From CAZKXU01 sp964556665 (GTDB taxonomy: Bacteria > Bdellovibrionota_C > UBA2361 > CAZKXU01): a DNA stretch of 15,629 nucleotides. The notes below the pieces were generated by a model. The model had not been told where the DNA came from. It was given only the letters and a program-made list of their open reading frames with translations, and did not search any database. The stretch covers positions 1 to 15,629 of the forward strand of contig CAZKXU010000085.1 in the NCBI GenBank assembly GCA_964556665.1. Direction: 5' to 3'. Below, piece by piece: positions 13,868 to 15,629 of the stretch (position 1 is the first letter of the stretch; each line of letters begins with the position of its first letter). The translations under genes were made by a program, and so were the position numbers.

Positions 13868-14857
13868 CTAATGGGTATCTGATGACATGACCTTTTTTAC
13901 GGACAAGGCGCCACTTAAAGCTCGGACAGTTGGGTAACTTATGGTCACTTCAGTTCCCTTATTTTTTTGCGATACTATCCGCACCTCTCCCCCATCCTGC
14001 TCGACTAAACGCTTTACGCTTACTAAGCCAAGGCCGACTCCACGTGAGCGCTTAGTTGAATGAAATGGACTAAATACCTTTTTCACCATCTCCTCACTCA
14101 TACCCTCTCCGGTGTCAGACACAGAAACCTCAACTCGTGGCAGTGTTGAGGTCTCAACACGCCTTGCACTAACCTTAATCGTAGAACCAGACTTCGAAGC
14201 CTCTGCGGCATTCTTGACAAGGTTTATTACAGACTGCATCAGCGAAAGATCGTTTATCTCTATAATTTCGAGCGAACCGTAATCACGCTTGATATCAATA
14301 TCCCGCACCTTAACTAGTACCTCCGCCAGATCTACCGACTCATCTAATACTTCGTTTAAAGGTCGCGTTATATTTCTCTCGTGGCTCTCATTTTTTACCA
14401 TCACCATTAGCTGATCTAACAATCCATCAGCCTGCAACAATGCTTTATTCTGAATCTCGACCGCACGCTTAACGAGCGCATTCGCCTCCTTGACCTTAGA
14501 AAGCATTGTAGATGTACCGCCTATTATACCAAGATAATTTCTAAAATTATGCGCTAAGCCTGCTGCCATTAGGCCAGCATTATGTAGTGGTTCATCCCGA
14601 ATTAACTTTTCCTCTAGATCTGAGATTATTCTTTCTTTCTCCTTATCTGCTTGACGAGCAAGATTGCGCGCAACTATAGCAACCAATATGCCAAGGAGAA
14701 AATATAGTCCAATTAGTGAGGAGGCCCCAAATTCATTCGCCCAATCAATAACAAATCCGCCTCCGGGCATAATAAATTCCCGGATTACGGCAAAACCGAA
14801 GAACATGACAGAGAAGATCACTACTGTCTTGCTATACACTGCGAAACTGTCCTTCAT
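13868..14857 (-). CDS. Membrane sensor histidine kinase, orphan
   Basis: This is a 329-residue protein with two transmembrane segments (~11-29 and ~47-66) separated by a loop of only ~17 residues. A short coiled coil (~70-88) leads into the H-box with His103 (AHNFRNYLGIIGG). The catalytic domain is complete: N-box VINLVKNAAEA (Asn212 and Asn216), G1 box SDTGEGMS (Asp248), F-box VFSPFHSTKR, and G2 box GVGLGLVSVKRL. It should autophosphorylate His103 and pass the phosphate to a response regulator, but none is encoded nearby. There is no PAS, GAF or HAMP domain, so any signal would have to be sensed in the membrane or by a partner. The residue after His is Asn, not the usual Glu/Asp. ATG at 14857 has AAGGGA seven nt upstream. 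It occupies the place where tuf often lies and reads toward secE. Confidence 0.9.
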   Translation of the reverse strand: MKDSFAVYSKTVVIFSVMFFGFAVIREFIMPGGGFVIDWANEFGASSLIGLYFLLGILVAIVARNLARQADKEKERIISDLEEKLIRDEPLHNAGLMAAGLAHNFRNYLGIIGGTSTMLSKVKEANALVKRAVEIQNKALLQADGLLDQLMVMVKNESHERNITRPLNEVLDESVDLAEVLVKVRDIDIKRDYGSLEIIEINDLSLMQSVINLVKNAAEASKSGSTIKVSARRVETSTLPRVEVSVSDTGEGMSEEMVKKVFSPFHSTKRSRGVGLGLVSVKRLVEQDGGEVRIVSQKNKGTEVTISYPTVRALSGALSVKKVMSSDTH

Positions 14858-15081
14858 TTATGAGTCCCTTAAGCAACTACTAGCAAAGTATAAATATCAC
14901 CTAACTAATCGGCACATTTGAAACATTTACTTTAGGAAATGGTATTATAAGTTTAAAAAAATAACTTAATCATTTTACCTAGTTAGCTTACACAGTCTCA
15001 CAACCTGCGGTATCTCATTTTATGCGCACGGATTACTCACATACTAAAAATTATGTATAATGAAACAGTTTGGAAATAGTT

Positions 15082-15123
15082 CAGGTAAGCTCTGTCATTC
15101 TTATCGGATATTACCTGTTTTTT
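15082..15123 (+). terminator. Intrinsic-terminator-like hairpin with six T
   Basis: CAGGTAA (15082-15088) pairs with TTACCTG (15111-15117) around a 22-nt loop, directly followed by TTTTTT. The stem is only 7 bp and the loop is long, so the strength is uncertain. No plus-strand gene lies upstream to be terminated. A TATAAT at 15055-15060 would give a transcript of about 55 nt ending here. Confidence 0.4.
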
Positions 15124-15206
15124 GCGGATGATGAGAACAGATGCTGAAACAGTAGCAGAGACAAAATAACTCAGCTTTGCTTGTAATAACAGTTTTACTC
15201 TTGCCC

Positions 15207-15235
15207 TTTACATCAATGAGGTTATCCATAATAAT
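15207..15235 (+). promoter_or_regulatory. Promoter of the tRNA-Thr/tRNA-Gly unit
   Basis: TTTACA (15207-15212), a 17-bp spacer and AATAAT (15230-15235), each box one base from consensus, lie 13 bp before the mature tRNA-Thr 5' end. The start point would be near 15242. Confidence 0.5.
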
Positions 15236-15248
15236 GGGCAAGCTTTTT

Positions 15249-15321
<73 letters not shown>

Positions 15322-15358
15322 AACGGCGATGGTTTTAGTTTTGTAGCCAATCCAATTT

Positions 15359-15435
15359 GCGGGAGTAGCTCAGTTGGCTAGAGCATCAGCCTTCCAAGCT
15401 GAGGGCCGCGGGTTCGAGTCCCGTCTCCCGCTCCA
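15359..15435 (+). tRNA. tRNA-Gly(TCC), CCA encoded
   Basis: The acceptor GCGGGAG pairs fully with CTCCCGC, the D arm is GCTC/GAGC, and anticodon stem TCAGC/GCTGA holds loop CTTCCAA with anticodon TCC. The T arm is GCGGG-TTCGAGT-CCCGT. The discriminator is T and CCA is encoded at 15433-15435, unlike the neighbouring tRNA-Thr. It lies 37 bp downstream of tRNA-Thr and is probably co-transcribed. Confidence 0.97.
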
Positions 15436-15470
15436 TTTATTCGATTCGTTTAGGAATCGAATAAATGGAG
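15431..15470 (+). repeat. Perfect 17-bp inverted repeat that includes the tRNA-Gly 3' end
   Basis: CTCCATTTATTCGATTC (15431-15447) and its exact reverse complement (15454-15470) flank a 6-nt loop. The left arm starts in the last acceptor base plus discriminator and CCA of tRNA-Gly. In RNA it would form a strong hairpin right after, and partly over, the tRNA 3' end. No T-run follows. Confidence 0.85.
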
Positions 15471-15597
15471 CGTCCGCCGTAGTCCTAAGCTCGAAACGCG
15501 CTTAGGTACAGGACGAAGGCGGAAAGCACCCTATCTCTCTTTTTGTCCACCTTCGCAAAGAAGCCTTTTTCAAATGCTTCTTTGGCTACGGCGGACG
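15471..15597. repeat. Nested palindromic element: two inverted repeat units
   Basis: CGTCCGCCGTAG (15471-15482) is exactly inverted at 15586-15597. Inside are two smaller palindromes. Unit 1 runs ~15474-15522 (CCGCC with GGCGG, and CCTAAGC with GCTTAGG). Unit 2 runs ~15545-15596 (GTCC with GGAC, and AAAGAAGC with GCTTCTTT). Unit 1 has a CCGCCGTAG left end and a CGAAGGCGG right end, while unit 2 has a CCACCTTCG left end and a CTACGGCGG right end. So unit 2 is an inverted, diverged copy of unit 1. Confidence 0.75.
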
Positions 15598-15600
15598 AAA

Positions 15601-15629
15601 ATTCGAGAGCGTTGGAGACGCGCTCGAAT
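15601..15629. repeat. Inverted repeat at the window edge
   Basis: ATTCGAGAGCG (15601-15611) pairs at 10 of 11 positions with CGCGCTCGAAT (15619-15629) around a 7-nt loop. It continues the palindrome-rich stretch and may extend beyond the window. Confidence 0.6.

Larger units (their letters stand above)
14858..15248. other. 391-bp divergent region between histidine kinase and tRNA-Thr
   Basis: No protein gene is seen. It holds the kinase ribosome-binding site and a TATAAT (minus strand, near 14947) with no good -35 partner. On the plus strand there is a TATAAT at 15055-15060, a hairpin with T-run (15082-15123) and the tRNA promoter (15207-15235). Confidence 0.6.

Overview
The window looks like a chromosomal piece of a Gram-negative bacterium with proteobacterial-type transcription machinery. 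It carries the order secE-nusG-rplK-rplA-rplJ-rplL-rpoB-rpoC. RpoC has the large Gram-negative insertion in its C-terminal half, RpoB has both proteobacterial lineage insertions, and type II secretion genes lie next door. The protein style resembles deltaproteobacteria or a related uncultured lineage, but I cannot place it more exactly by eye. Base composition is moderate and there is no phage, IS or CRISPR signature.

Layout: (1) 1-1041, plus strand: the end of a type II secretion operon, with the C-terminal half of GspF and then the major pseudopilin GspG. (2) 1042-1132: a long imperfect inverted repeat between convergent gspG and rpoC. (3) 1133-13573, minus strand: eight genes for SecE, NusG, ribosomal proteins L11, L1, L10, L7/L12 and the RNA polymerase beta and beta' subunits. 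Several junctions are tight: nusG/rplK abut, and the rplA stop overlaps the rplJ ribosome-binding site. Three others hold structured spacers: rplK-rplA (119 bp, tandem hairpins), rplL-rpoB (491 bp, with a good sigma70-like promoter and an attenuator-like hairpin) and rpoB-rpoC (148 bp, a 14-bp stem). (4) 13574-13867: a promoter-like sequence for secE and a 10-codon ORF with a perfect Shine-Dalgarno on the other strand. (5) 13868-14857, minus strand: an orphan membrane histidine kinase. (6) 14858-15629: a divergent region with a hairpin plus T-run, then plus-strand tRNA-Thr(GGT) and tRNA-Gly(TCC), then about 200 bp of nested palindromes.

How it works together: the core is the transcription/translation operon that makes RNA polymerase, the L1 stalk, the L10-L12 stalk, NusG and SecE. 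In the classical bacterial arrangement the same operon is preceded by tRNA genes including Gly(TCC) and Thr(GGT), then tuf, and often rpmG and tRNA-Trp. Here tuf, rpmG and tRNA-Trp are absent from the expected place, a histidine kinase occupies it, and the two tRNAs point the other way. The points most worth a second look are this rearranged upstream end, the hairpin-rich spacers whose positions differ from the classical L1/L10 control sites, and the palindromic elements at 1052-1127 and 15431-15629. I found no clearly novel multi-gene system.
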